A stretch of DNA of 23,413 bases from a virus, in IMG/VR virus record IMGVR_UViG_3300032323_001607, positions 1 to 23,413 of that record. One strand, 5' to 3'. This document shows, one piece after another, positions 7,682 through 16,049 of the stretch. Position 1 is the first letter of the stretch. Each line of letters opens with the position of its first letter. The notes under the pieces are model-generated. The model did not search any database and was not told the DNA's origin. It saw only the letters and a program-made list of their open reading frames with translations. Made by a program: the position numbers and the translations under genes.

Positions 7682-7689
7682 TACATTCG
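7682..7689 (+). promoter_or_regulatory. TAnnTTCG box four bases before the gene at 7694
   Basis: TACATTCG is identical to the box at 4157. It ends four bases before ATG 7694 in the 23-base gap after the tail completion gene. No -33 TTTG is seen. Repeated use of the octamer at the same distance from start codons is the main support. Confidence 0.42.
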
Positions 7690-7693
7690 CACT

Positions 7694-7897
7694 ATGATCG
7701 TAACCCTAAAGCAACCGCTCCAGGACTTTGGCTATGACTGGCCGGAAGGCTTTCAGGTCGAAGTGTCTATGAAGTTCTACCGCAAGCTCGTGGAGAGCGG
7801 GCATGTAGACGCGCACCCGGAGGACGAGAAGTACAAGAAGGTTGCGAAGCCTAAGAAGGCCGCAGCTGCAGCAGATACGGAACCCGAAAACACCTAA
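7694..7897 (+). CDS. Small unknown protein before the major tail protein
   Basis: A 67-residue protein with a compact N-terminal part (WPEGFQVEVSMKFYRKLVESG) and a Lys/Ala-rich, probably disordered tail (KKVAKPKKAAAAADTEPENT). The ATG at 7694 is favoured because a TACATTCG box ends four bases before it and the upstream extension overlaps the tail completion gene. The position resembles small HeH-motif-like or tail accessory genes in other phages, but I cannot assign a function. Confidence 0.7.
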   Translation: MIVTLKQPLQDFGYDWPEGFQVEVSMKFYRKLVESGHVDAHPEDEKYKKVAKPKKAAAAADTEPENT

Positions 7898-7901
7898 TAC
7901 T

Positions 7902-8348
7902 ATGGCCCAAACTACCGGCATCCTGAATGCCTCGAGCATTCGCTTCTTCACCGGCACCACCGACGGAACCCACGTTGTCGTCGCTAACGTGACCGAGTGC
8001 AGCATCTCCATGTCTACGGACGTGCGCGATATCACCACGAAGACCTCCGCAGGCTGGAAGGAAATCCTGCCGGCGCTGAAATCCGCATCTATCAACGTCA
8101 GCGGTTACTTCGCCGAGGACGCCACGAACGGCTTCAACACGCTGGTCGGTTACCAAATCGCAGGCACAAAGGTTTTCGCTACGTTCAGCAACGTGGGTTC
8201 CAGCGCCCTCCCAAACGTCGGAGACAAAGAATTCGACGTGGCAGGCTACATCACCTCCATCGAGCAGACCGCTGGCTTCGAAGATAACGTGACCTGGTCG
8301 CTGACCATGGACCTCACGGGCGCAGTGGTACATGAGACCATCGCATGA
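7902..8348 (+). CDS. Major tail tube protein (TP901-1 type)
   Basis: A 148-residue protein that should stack as hexameric rings to form the tail tube. It shows the strand pattern of the TP901-1/phage_tail_2 major tail protein family: VTECSISMSTDVRDITTKTS, then WKEILPALKSASINVSGYF, then the C-terminal FEDNVTWSLTMDLTG. It lies immediately upstream of the tail assembly chaperone pair, as in most siphoviruses. Codons are richer in A/T endings than in flanking genes, consistent with high expression. The ATG is four bases after the preceding stop. Confidence 0.9.
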   Translation: MAQTTGILNASSIRFFTGTTDGTHVVVANVTECSISMSTDVRDITTKTSAGWKEILPALKSASINVSGYFAEDATNGFNTLVGYQIAGTKVFATFSNVGSSALPNVGDKEFDVAGYITSIEQTAGFEDNVTWSLTMDLTGAVVHETIA

Positions 8349-8650
8349 CCGTAACCATCGGCACTGAGACCTTCCAGCTGCGCGCCTCGCTGGGCGCCTG
8401 GCGGAAGTTTGAACGGAACACCGGCATCCGCATCGCGGCCATCGACCAGAACGACGTCACCGTCATCGCTGAGCTTCTGTACTACTTCGCCGAGGCAGGG
8501 GCCAAGGCAGAAGGAGCAGAGTTCGACTACGACGTGGACAGCTTCTTGGACCTGTGCGAGGTGAGCGAGTTGCCTAAGCTGAGCGAAGCGGTGAGCACCC
8601 TGCTCGGCGCAGACGCCCAAAAAAAAAGCGGGGCAAAGGCAAGCCGGTAA
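8345..8650 (+). CDS. Tail assembly chaperone G
   Basis: A 101-residue unshifted product of the chaperone locus. Lambda gpG-like chaperones coat the tape measure and recruit tail tube subunits. It lies between major tail protein and tape measure. The fold-like pattern ETFQLRASLGAWRKFERNTG and the C-terminal SFLDLCEVSELPKLSEAV helices are typical of Gram-positive and Bacteroidota phage chaperones. It ends shortly after the nine-A run at 8619-8627, where a fraction of ribosomes should shift. It overlaps the major tail gene by four bases. Confidence 0.85.
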   Translation: MTVTIGTETFQLRASLGAWRKFERNTGIRIAAIDQNDVTVIAELLYYFAEAGAKAEGAEFDYDVDSFLDLCEVSELPKLSEAVSTLLGADAQKKSGAKASR

Positions 8651-8946
8651 ACTGGGACGAGATTGAGGCGATGGGGTTGGGCCAGCTTGGCCTGACCCCG
8701 TCGGCGCTTTACGGCCTCACCTTCGACGAGTTCAACAACGCCCTGACCGGCATGTACGAGCTCATGGAGCAGCGCGAGCAGAGGGAGTGGGAGCGCACGA
8801 GGTGGATGGCTACGATGCTGCTCAACCCACATACCAAAAAGCGCCTGTCACCCACCGACCTCATCGAGTTCCCCTGGGAGAAGAAGTCCAAACCTGCTGC
8901 TGATGGCATGGCTATCTTGCGGCAAATAGCACGAAAGAATGGCTAA
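8345..8946 (+). CDS. Tail assembly chaperone G-T, made by -1 frameshift
   Basis: A predicted 200-residue product: frame zero from 8345 to 8626, then -1 from 8626 to 8946. The T part (WDEIEAMGLGQLGLTPSAL, LTFDEFNNALTG, MELMEQ-like helix, NPHTKKRLSPTDLIEFPW) has the typical character of gpT extensions and has no good start codon of its own near its first residues. It ends inside the start of the tape measure gene by eight bases. This is the standard lambda-type G/GT arrangement. The shift rests on reading frames and the slippery sequence. Confidence 0.85.
8619..8627 (+). promoter_or_regulatory. Slippery sequence for -1 frameshift (run of nine A)
   Basis: Frame-zero codons CAA AAA AAA AGC contain an A-AAA-AAA heptamer that allows both tRNAs to re-pair after slipping back one base. 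The zero frame stops eight codons after the run, while the -1 frame stays open to 8946. A sequencing error in the homopolymer is the alternative, but the location between chaperone halves makes programmed slippage more likely. Confidence 0.85.
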
Positions 8947-11215
8947 GCTCGGCGACCTTATAGTCCGCGTAGGTGCGGACACCCGGGAGTTCAACCGCGA
9001 GCTGGGCAAGATCCAGCGGAAAATACGGGAGACCTCGGACAACATTATGGACATGGGGAAGGCCATGTCGATGGGCGTGACGTTACCCATTGCCGGGTTG
9101 GGCGCTGCAGCTGTCAAGGCTGCCGCCGACCTGGAGACCATGGAGACCCAGTTTATCTCGCTCACAGGAGGCGCGGAGCAGGCCGCCGCCATGGTAGACC
9201 AGCTGAACCAATTCGCTGCAGCTACGCCCTTCCAAATCGAGGAAATCGCAGGCGCTGCTCGCCAGCTGCTGGCGGCCGGCACGGACATCTCGCAGGTGAA
9301 CGAGCAGCTGCAGTTCCTCGGCGACATCGCAGCGACCTCCGGCGCGAGCATCGAGGAAATCACCGCCATCTTCGCAAAGGTCCAGGCCAAAGGCAAGGTG
9401 GAGCTGGAGAACTTGAACCAGCTCGCCGAGCGCGGCATCCCAATCTTCAAGGCGCTGAGCGACGCCACCGGCCTGCCGGCGGACAAGCTCGGAGCCGGAG
9501 CCGTCAGCGTGCAGCAGTTCAACGACGTGCTCAAGGGCTTCGCCCAGGAGGGAGGCTTCGCGGCCGGCGCCATGGAGCGCCTGTCGCAGACGGCAGCCGG
9601 GAAGTTCAGCACGGCCATGGACAACCTGAAGCAGGCGGGCGCGGAGATAGGGCGCGTCCTGCTGCCCTACGTGACCGCCGCCATCGACAAGGTCACGGAG
9701 CTGGCGGGCAAGTTCATGAACCTGGACGAAGGCACGCAGAAGACCATCGTGGCCATCGCGGGCATCGCGGCAGCCATCGGCCCAGCTATCATGGCGTTCG
9801 CTGCTTATTCGAAGGCTGTGGCAGGCATACAGGTTGCCATGGCTGCAGCTAAGGCCGCCGGCATCGCCCTGAACGCCACGCTGCTCACCAATCCAATCAC
9901 AGCAGTAGCTATTGCAGTGGCAGCAGCCATTGCCCTCATCATTGCCAACTGGGACCAGATCCACGCATACTTCACCAGCGGCGACGGGAGCAAGACCTGG
10001 GACCAGCTGAAGCAGACGGTGGCGTCTGCGGTGGATGCCATCAAGGAAATCTGGACCATGTTTGTCGGGTTCCTGCAGGTGGTCTGGAACCAGTTCGGCG
10101 ACGACTTCATCGGCATCGTGGGCAACGTCATGGACATGGTCTTTGGCATTTTCCGTGGCGTGCTGGGCGTCATCGGCAACCTGTTCCAGGCATTCACGAG
10201 CCTGCTGCAGGGCGACTGGAAGAGCGCCCTTGGCTACCTCGCCAACATCAGCATCACGATCTGGCAGACCATTACCCGCACGTTCCTCGGCGCACTGGAG
10301 ACGCTGGGCCGCGGAGTGGACGCTTTCCTCACGGCGGTAGGCGTTGACAGCAACATCGGCGGATTCTTAGACGGTCTGCAGGGTAAGGCGGACGCCTTCT
10401 TCAATAGCATCAAGTTCAAGTCCGACGAGGCGGCGGCCTCGGTGCAGAATTTCAGCGACAAGCTGGCGGCCATGCCTACACCCACCGCTCCAGTTCCCAC
10501 GGCGGGAACCGGTGGAGGGGGAGCAGCAGGCGGCGAGGCAGGAGCAGGACAGGCACCCGGCACGATGACGCCGGCGCCGACCCTCGCACCGCAGCAGATT
10601 GCCAACCCGCTGCTGATGGAGCCTAAGCTGATGCAGGAGACGGTGGAGCAGAACCTGGGCCAGCTCGCGGTGCTCGAGATGAATACCAAATACTACGCTG
10701 AGCTCATAGCGCAACACTGGGATGTGACCACAAACGCGGTCTTCGGGTTTGCCGAGCAGTTCGGCACCATGGTGGCCGACGTAGCTACCGGGGCCATGAC
10801 GGTGGGGGAGATGGTTAAGCAGATGGCGTTGCAAACCATCAAGAGCGTCATCGGCATGATCAAGGCAAACGTAATTGCCAACGCCACCAACCCGCTCAAC
10901 CCGGCCAACATCGCGTCAGCAGGTTTGGCTGCGCCTGCTCTGATTGTGGCCGGCCTGAGCCTGGTGGAAGGATTCCTGAACCAGGCCATGGCGTTTGCCG
11001 ACGGTGGCATCGTGAGCGGCCCTACGCTGGGCCTGGTGGGTGAGTACCCTGGAGCACGTACCAACCCGGAGGTCATCGCTCCGCTCGACAAGCTGCGCAG
11101 CATGATGGGCGGAATGGGCGGCAACGTGGTTGTCACCGGCCGCCTCGACGGGCGCGACATCCTGCTCAGCTCCGAGCGTTCTACCATTGACCGTTACCGC
11201 ACAAGAGGTTACTGA
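8939..11215 (+). CDS. Tail tape measure protein
   Basis: A 758-residue protein that sets tail length and is probably ejected during DNA delivery. The N-terminal segment (TQFISLTGGAEQA, AAATPFQIEEIAGAARQLLAAG) matches the tape-measure N-terminal domain. Hydrophobic helices lie at about residues 269-290 and 320-337, with further amphipathic hydrophobic segments to about 420. A Pro/Gly/Ala-rich linker lies at about 515-550. Near the C-terminus FADGGIVSGPTLGLVGE and NPEVIAPLDKL are the usual conserved tape-measure ending. At the known rule of about 0.15 nm per residue the tail would be near 110 nm. The start overlaps the G-T end by eight bases. Confidence 0.95.
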   Translation: MAKLGDLIVRVGADTREFNRELGKIQRKIRETSDNIMDMGKAMSMGVTLPIAGLGAAAVKAAADLETMETQFISLTGGAEQAAAMVDQLNQFAAATPFQIEEIAGAARQLLAAGTDISQVNEQLQFLGDIAATSGASIEEITAIFAKVQAKGKVELENLNQLAERGIPIFKALSDATGLPADKLGAGAVSVQQFNDVLKGFAQEGGFAAGAMERLSQTAAGKFSTAMDNLKQAGAEIGRVLLPYVTAAIDKVTELAGKFMNLDEGTQKTIVAIAGIAAAIGPAIMAFAAYSKAVAGIQVAMAAAKAAGIALNATLLTNPITAVAIAVAAAIALIIANWDQIHAYFTSGDGSKTWDQLKQTVASAVDAIKEIWTMFVGFLQVVWNQFGDDFIGIVGNVMDMVFGIFRGVLGVIGNLFQAFTSLLQGDWKSALGYLANISITIWQTITRTFLGALETLGRGVDAFLTAVGVDSNIGGFLDGLQGKADAFFNSIKFKSDEAAASVQNFSDKLAAMPTPTAPVPTAGTGGGGAAGGEAGAGQAPGTMTPAPTLAPQQIANPLLMEPKLMQETVEQNLGQLAVLEMNTKYYAELIAQHWDVTTNAVFGFAEQFGTMVADVATGAMTVGEMVKQMALQTIKSVIGMIKANVIANATNPLNPANIASAGLAAPALIVAGLSLVEGFLNQAMAFADGGIVSGPTLGLVGEYPGARTNPEVIAPLDKLRSMMGGMGGNVVVTGRLDGRDILLSSERSTIDRYRTRGY

Positions 11216-13290
11216 TGCCAGCACCAGCTGTACGCCTACGGGCAGAGTTTAGCGACATCCTCGGCGAGGAGTGGCAGCTCAACATTCATGACGCCGACTA
11301 TGCCGGCAGCATCGTGACGTTCAACGTGGGCGGCGATGCCTACGTCCTGCGCTACGAGGGCAACAATGAGGACCGGCACCAGCCTGTCATCGGCAGCACC
11401 ATCGAGTTTAGCATCGTGGAGAACGCCGCCGGCATCACTACGTTCCTGGACTACCTGCCGAGCAGCCAGGACGGGGAGTTGACGGTGACGTTGCGTTACG
11501 ATCCCGACGGGGTGAACACGCTGTACTGGGCGGGCGTCATCCTGCCGGAGCAGGTGGTGCGCCAAGACCAGGCATATCCGGCCGAGGTGCGCATAATTGC
11601 AGCTGACGACCTGGGCAACCTCGCTGGCATCCTGTTCAACGACAGCGGCACGCCGTACGACTACGCTGACGGGCGCAGCATCCGCGAGTACATCGTGAAG
11701 CACTGCCTGGGCAAGCTGCGCACCACCGACCACTGGGGAGCGAGCGATATCTTTGCCAGCTTGGACAGCGCCTTCACGCCCACCAACCTGTACGGCACGG
11801 GCGACTTCTTCAGCAACCTTAGGGTTGATACGGAGACGTGGTTGAATCCTGGGGAGAACGGCGTCACCGAATACTATACCACGCTGGAGGTGCTGCAGTC
11901 CTTCTGCCGTGTCTTTAACGCGCGCCTGTTCCTGGCAAACGGCCGCTTCTGGTTTATCCCAGTTACCAGCCACCACGACAGTGCTACGCTCACCTACCTG
12001 AACTACTACAGCAGCGGCAGCTATACGAGCAGCAGCACTGTCAACGTAGCCCTGACGCTGCAGACCGACCTTGTCAAAGAGGCAGGATGGGAATACACCT
12101 ACCAACTACCACTCAAGGAGGTGCGCCGCACGTTTAAGTTCGGAGCGCAGCAGAGCATCGCCGGCGTAGCTGAGCACCTCGAGGCGGACTTCGGCACGGA
12201 CGCCATCAACATAGCCGACTACACCTTCGCCGCTGGCACCAGGTTTCGCCTGACATTTACCAACGGCCACTACATGACGGCGCAGGGTGGCAACAACACG
12301 TTGGCCCGCGTGGACGTAATCTTCCTGCTTAAGGTGGGCAGCTACTACCACCGCTGGGAACATACCTACAGCGGCACGGCCTATTACTACGACTTCTTCA
12401 ACAGCCACGCGCCGACCGTCTACGGCACGCCTGAATGGACGACGGACAACACGGACCGCACGTACGTACGGGTGCGCAACGTCAACAAGGCGACGGGTGT
12501 AGCTTACCCATCCATCGACCCCCTCGGCGTCCCTGGCAACATCCCGGCAGAGTTTACCACGGCAGAGTTGCCGGCGGAATCTTCGGGCATCCAGCTGCGC
12601 GTAGGGTTCCAAGTGTTGAACACCAACGGAACGGTGAACACCACTTGGACGAACGCTACCAACGTCAACCTGTGGGACATAGCTGTCTACGTAGAAGGCA
12701 ACGAGGGCGACACCATTGACTATGTGGCTACCAACGCACTGAACGCACGATCCAAACTCGACAACGGGCAGGTGCTCATCGGCAGCATCAGCAGCAACCA
12801 GGCACGCGGTCAGATATTCGTGAAGACAGGTGCCAGCACTTTCTCCAGGACGGAAACTTGGAGCAGCACCACCTTCGCCGGCACCTACGACATTAACGAG
12901 TTGGGGGTGCAGGAGGTGCTGCGCGGGCAGAAGAACCCGCTGTACATCGAGCGAGGCAGCATCTACGCCAACGACAGCACCAAGCTGCTGCACATGTACA
13001 ACGTGGTGCTTAGCGACAGCCGGCGGATGGGCATTTACCAGTACAGCTACAACGGCAGGATGCGCCGCTATGACGTGGAGCTGTTCCACATCACCGGCAG
13101 CGCCAGCGACGTCAGCGTGGTGGCCAAGCCACCCAAGGTGCTCAACCCGCCGGTAGCTCCGTCGCCGGCCAGCGCCTCGCCAGGAGTAACTGACGAGATT
13201 GCCGTGAACAAGTTTAACATCCAGGTCGCCTCCGAGGACGCGGAACTGTTTACCATATTTTTACCGCTATCCTTTACTAAGGTCCGATAA
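11215..13290 (+). CDS. Tail hub / distal tail protein
   Basis: A 691-residue protein directly after the tape measure, where distal tail and hub proteins are encoded. The N-terminal 120 residues (EWQLNIHDADYAGS, YEGNNEDRHQPVIGSTIEFSI, LRYDPDGVNTLYWAGVILPEQ) resemble a distal-tail type beta domain used by Bacteroidota siphoviruses. A middle helical part (IREYIVKHCLGKLRTTDHW, TTLEVLQSFCRVFNARLFLANGRFW) recalls hub domains. The rest is Thr/Asn-rich beta structure. The C-terminus is Pro/Ser-rich (NPPVAPSPASASPG) followed by a short tail. It overlaps the tape measure stop by one base. The exact subfamily is uncertain. Confidence 0.65.
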   Translation: MPAPAVRLRAEFSDILGEEWQLNIHDADYAGSIVTFNVGGDAYVLRYEGNNEDRHQPVIGSTIEFSIVENAAGITTFLDYLPSSQDGELTVTLRYDPDGVNTLYWAGVILPEQVVRQDQAYPAEVRIIAADDLGNLAGILFNDSGTPYDYADGRSIREYIVKHCLGKLRTTDHWGASDIFASLDSAFTPTNLYGTGDFFSNLRVDTETWLNPGENGVTEYYTTLEVLQSFCRVFNARLFLANGRFWFIPVTSHHDSATLTYLNYYSSGSYTSSSTVNVALTLQTDLVKEAGWEYTYQLPLKEVRRTFKFGAQQSIAGVAEHLEADFGTDAINIADYTFAAGTRFRLTFTNGHYMTAQGGNNTLARVDVIFLLKVGSYYHRWEHTYSGTAYYYDFFNSHAPTVYGTPEWTTDNTDRTYVRVRNVNKATGVAYPSIDPLGVPGNIPAEFTTAELPAESSGIQLRVGFQVLNTNGTVNTTWTNATNVNLWDIAVYVEGNEGDTIDYVATNALNARSKLDNGQVLIGSISSNQARGQIFVKTGASTFSRTETWSSTTFAGTYDINELGVQEVLRGQKNPLYIERGSIYANDSTKLLHMYNVVLSDSRRMGIYQYSYNGRMRRYDVELFHITGSASDVSVVAKPPKVLNPPVAPSPASASPGVTDEIAVNKFNIQVASEDAELFTIFLPLSFTKVR

Positions 13291-14477
13291 TGGCGAACAA
13301 CTTCAAGGTCAAGAACTTCTCAAACAGCGCGACGAACACGTCCCAGGTGCTGTTCGAGGCATCGGCGTCTACCACGCTGGTGAAGTCCATCATCGTGAAC
13401 TGCGACAAGGCCAGCCCAAGCGCCACTGGCACGCTGAAAATAAAGAAGAGCGGCGGCGCCGAGGAGCTCATCAAGCGGGTGACGGTGACCAGCCAGGACG
13501 TGAGCACGGACATGCTGTACGACGTGCTGCCGCTCGAGGCCGGAGACAAGCTATACGCGACCAGCAGCGACACTGATTTGAACTGGATGATGTCGTGGGT
13601 GGAAAACACGACTGCTGCCATTGGTGCCTCTTTAAATGCCCTTAGTGACGTCGACACCACCGGCGTAGCCAACGGCGACGTGCTGACCTACAACAGCACG
13701 AGCGGCAACTGGGAGGCAGAAGCGCCGACGGGCGGAGGTGGAAACAGCTTCGGCATCATTGCCGTCGGAGGGCAGTCCAACGTTGCAGCGGACGCAGCCA
13801 ACGACACGGTGACCTTTGTCCCAGCCGGAGGCATGGAAATAACTACCAACGCCGGCACCGACACGGTCACGCTGCGCAGCCGTTCGCTTGACCTTGATGA
13901 TGTTACAGTTGACGCCAATCGGGAGATTGACCTGAACCAGAATACCTTTGTCATTAAGGAATCCACCACCGGTGACTTGGCGCAATTTAGCAGCACAGCA
14001 TCCGTACTGTTGAACCTCGGCGTCAAGGACCAAAACAGCGCCAACGGTTCGTCTATCAAGCTGTACGAGGCATCCAACAACGGCACGAACTACGTCCAGC
14101 TGGCAGTGGACAGCACGCTCGCATCCAACGTCACATTCACGCTGCCGACCAGCAACGGGACGAACGGACAGGTGCTGAAGAGCGACGGATCGGGGAATCT
14201 CTCCTACGTCACCAAAAAGCACACCCAGGTCACCGGTAAGACCGTAGCCACCGGTGCGTGGTCGCTGGTTTCGGGCTTCTACGAGGCCAGCATCTCCGAC
14301 GCGGCCATCCTGTCCACAAGCATCGTGGACGTCATCCCGGACAACGCCAGCGCGTCCGTAGCAGCCACGGCCGGCGTGCTACCACGCACCGACAGCAGCA
14401 CCGGTGCGGTAAAGATTTACGCTACCGCCACGCCAGCGTCCACGCTGACGGTAACCCTCAATATCTTAGATCTCTGA
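13290..14477 (+). CDS. Tail fibre / receptor-binding structural protein
   Basis: A 395-residue Ser/Thr/Asn-rich protein with no cysteine-based or catalytic motifs apart from one Cys near residue 38. The segment LNALSDVDTTGVANGDVLTYN is a repeat unit common in phage fibres, and VTFTLPTSNGTNGQVLKSDG is a frequent motif of aquatic phage structural proteins, here in single copy. A glycine linker (TGGGGNSFG) separates an N-terminal attachment domain (about 1-110) from the shaft. The gene overlaps both neighbours by one base. The role in host binding is inferred from position and composition. Confidence 0.7.
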   Translation: MANNFKVKNFSNSATNTSQVLFEASASTTLVKSIIVNCDKASPSATGTLKIKKSGGAEELIKRVTVTSQDVSTDMLYDVLPLEAGDKLYATSSDTDLNWMMSWVENTTAAIGASLNALSDVDTTGVANGDVLTYNSTSGNWEAEAPTGGGGNSFGIIAVGGQSNVAADAANDTVTFVPAGGMEITTNAGTDTVTLRSRSLDLDDVTVDANREIDLNQNTFVIKESTTGDLAQFSSTASVLLNLGVKDQNSANGSSIKLYEASNNGTNYVQLAVDSTLASNVTFTLPTSNGTNGQVLKSDGSGNLSYVTKKHTQVTGKTVATGAWSLVSGFYEASISDAAILSTSIVDVIPDNASASVAATAGVLPRTDSSTGAVKIYATATPASTLTVTLNILDL

Positions 14478-15442
14478 TGGCTGTAGGTAAATTCCACAAC
14501 AAGGCGCAGACCGCCGGTTCGACCGGCACGCTGTCCTTCAACCTAATCGAGTACACCAGCACCACCAACTGGAGCAAGCCGAGCGGCCTGGTCATGTTGG
14601 AGGTGGTTTGCGTAGGTGCAGGAGGCGGCGGAGGTTCAGGATCGCGCCAAGCTACCGGCGTCCTGTCCCGTGGCGGAGGCGGCGGAGCAGGCGGCAACAT
14701 CGTCTTTACTCAGCTGCTGGCATCAAGCCTGGCGTCAAGCGAGACGGTGACGGTGGGCGCAGGAGGCAACGGAGCTACAGCCATCACAGCGGACAACACC
14801 ACCAGCGGCAACGGCAGCGCCGGAGGCGACACCTCATTCGGCACGCATTGTGTAGCCAAGGGAGGCGGCGGAGGACAGGGCGTGAACGGTGCAGCACAGT
14901 CCACGCTGGGCACGGCCGACCAGCCGGACTGGTCCTACAGCTTCATCGGCAGCTCTGCAGGGCAGAACAGCGCAGGCGCAGGTGGTGCCGGTACCAACGC
15001 GGCTGCGCAAAGCGCCAACGCCGGCGGTGCGCCCAACTTCTCCGCGAACGTCGGCGGGCCTGCAGGTTCAGGCGTTACCACGACCAACGTCGCCAACATC
15101 GGCGGCACGGGTTCGCGACTGTACGACCTCACCGGCACCCTCAACACGGCAGCTTCGGCAGGCACTAACCCCGGCGGAGCAGGAGGCAACGGGACGGACA
15201 ACCACGCCGACCGCATGGTGCACACGCCGATGATGATAACCGAAAGCCCGGTCCGCGCCATCGGCAGCAGCGGAGGAGGCGGTGGTTCAGGCGTCAGCGT
15301 AGCCGGCGGAGCAGGCGGCAACGGCGGAAACTACGGAGCGCCAGGCGGAGGAGGAGGAGCAAGCCGCAACGGGTTCAGCAGCGGCGCAGGTGGCAACGGC
15401 AGCGGTGGCCTTGTTTTAATTCTTGAATACATCGTCTCATGA
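14477..15442 (+). CDS. Glycine-rich tail adhesin
   Basis: A 321-residue protein with an N-terminal domain (residues 1-50, ending LVMLEVVCVGAG) followed by many Gly-Gly-x and poly-Gly segments separated by short Ser/Thr/Asn-rich loops, and a short C-terminal strand (GGLVLILEYIVS). This is the pattern of the glycine-rich domain in many phage fibres, and by analogy with T4-like gp38 adhesins the glycine segments may pack as polyglycine-II helices with the variable loops contacting the receptor. It follows the fibre gene and likely forms the tip. The structural analogy is inference. Confidence 0.7.
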   Translation: MAVGKFHNKAQTAGSTGTLSFNLIEYTSTTNWSKPSGLVMLEVVCVGAGGGGGSGSRQATGVLSRGGGGGAGGNIVFTQLLASSLASSETVTVGAGGNGATAITADNTTSGNGSAGGDTSFGTHCVAKGGGGGQGVNGAAQSTLGTADQPDWSYSFIGSSAGQNSAGAGGAGTNAAAQSANAGGAPNFSANVGGPAGSGVTTTNVANIGGTGSRLYDLTGTLNTAASAGTNPGGAGGNGTDNHADRMVHTPMMITESPVRAIGSSGGGGGSGVSVAGGAGGNGGNYGAPGGGGGASRNGFSSGAGGNGSGGLVLILEYIVS

Positions 15443-15666
15443 TATTCGTCATCATCAAGGACAACTACGTCGTCAACCGGATTGTGGCAGATGCCATGCC
15501 TACCGAATACCCACACCCGCACGACCTGATCGTGGAGGACACCGACCAAAACATCCACATCGGCGACTGGTACGAGGAGGCAGAAGGACTGTTCTACCGG
15601 CCGGTGACCGGCACGCCGCCGGACGTTCCTATCGAGCTGCAACCGGCAGGAGATGGCCAAGCCTAA
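15439..15666 (+). CDS. Small fibre-associated protein, unknown
   Basis: A 75-residue acidic protein starting MIFVIIKDNYVVNRIVAD. Small proteins with this VIKDN-x-V-x-N-x-IVA opening and an aromatic ending (GDWYEEAEGLFYRP) are common directly after tail fibre genes, where they may assist fibre assembly. It overlaps the adhesin stop (ATGA). The function is not proven for the family. Confidence 0.7.
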   Translation: MIFVIIKDNYVVNRIVADAMPTEYPHPHDLIVEDTDQNIHIGDWYEEAEGLFYRPVTGTPPDVPIELQPAGDGQA

Positions 15667-15793
15667 GGCACAGGCGCAACCCGCCGGGATTGAACGGCAG
15701 GTGAGCAGGCCAGGCGTCCACGCTAAGACAAAGCAGGGCACGCATAAGCGCGGGAAGAACTGGCGCAAGCCCTACCGAGGACAGGGCAAGTAA
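15653..15793 (+). CDS. Small basic protein, unknown
   Basis: A 46-residue, strongly basic protein (MAKPKAQAQPAGIERQ, then SRPGVHAKTKQGTHKRGKN, ending RKPYRGQGK). I recognise the ending K-N-x-x-K-x-Y-x-GQG as a pattern in very small proteins between tail and lysis genes of Bacteroidota phages. The high charge suggests nucleic-acid binding or a structural minor component, but no role is known to me. It overlaps the upstream gene by 14 bases. Confidence 0.65.
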   Translation: MAKPKAQAQPAGIERQVSRPGVHAKTKQGTHKRGKNWRKPYRGQGK

Positions 15794-15804
15794 TTCTGTA
15801 GCAC

Positions 15805-15812
15805 TATATTCG
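15805..15812 (+). promoter_or_regulatory. TAnnTTCG box four bases before the lysis-region gene
   Basis: TATATTCG ends four bases before ATG 15817, the same spacing as the boxes at 5496 and 7682. It lies in the only gap between the tail genes and the lysis genes, so it could drive the lysis region separately. No -33 element is evident. Confidence 0.42.
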
Positions 15813-15816
15813 CCGC

Positions 15817-16032
15817 ATGGATATCGAGGCACTCTACTCCCTATTCGCTGCACTCGGCGCCGTCATAGGCGTCTACGTGAAGATGAGCAACGAGGTCGCA
15901 CGCCTCAAAGGACGCGTCATACAGCTGGAGCTGAACGACAGCGAGACACGCCGTCAGCTCAAAGAGATTGTCGAAAGCATCCACAAAATTGAGCTCACGC
16001 TCGCGCAGCTGGTAGCTCGCCTGGAGCGTTGA
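15817..16032 (+). CDS. Small membrane protein with coiled coil, lysis region
   Basis: A 71-residue protein with an N-terminal membrane segment (LYSLFAALGAVIGVYVKM, residues 6-23) and a long charged coiled coil (NEVARLKGRVIQLE to LVARLER). The topology resembles XhlA- or spanin-like accessory lysis proteins, but with the membrane anchor first. It directly precedes the endolysin. A role in membrane anchoring or lysis timing is plausible from context only. Confidence 0.75.
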   Translation: MDIEALYSLFAALGAVIGVYVKMSNEVARLKGRVIQLELNDSETRRQLKEIVESIHKIELTLAQLVARLER

Positions 16033-16049
16033 ACTGGTTCACACACCGC

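Noticed and set aside
13943-13950. TACCTTTG inside the fibre gene, and TAAGTTCG at 12135 inside the hub gene
   Set aside because: They match the promoter box but lie in coding sequence with no start codon at the shared 4-6 base distance; regarded as chance occurrences.
14477-15442. Glycine-rich gene as a collagen-like or PE-PGRS-like bacterial surface protein
   Set aside because: The Gly pattern is GGx blocks without the G-x-y collagen period, and the position within the tail cluster fits a phage adhesin.
15769-15787. Possible hairpin at the end of the small basic gene
   Set aside because: Only a 5-bp stem with a nine-base loop and no T tract; too weak for a terminator.
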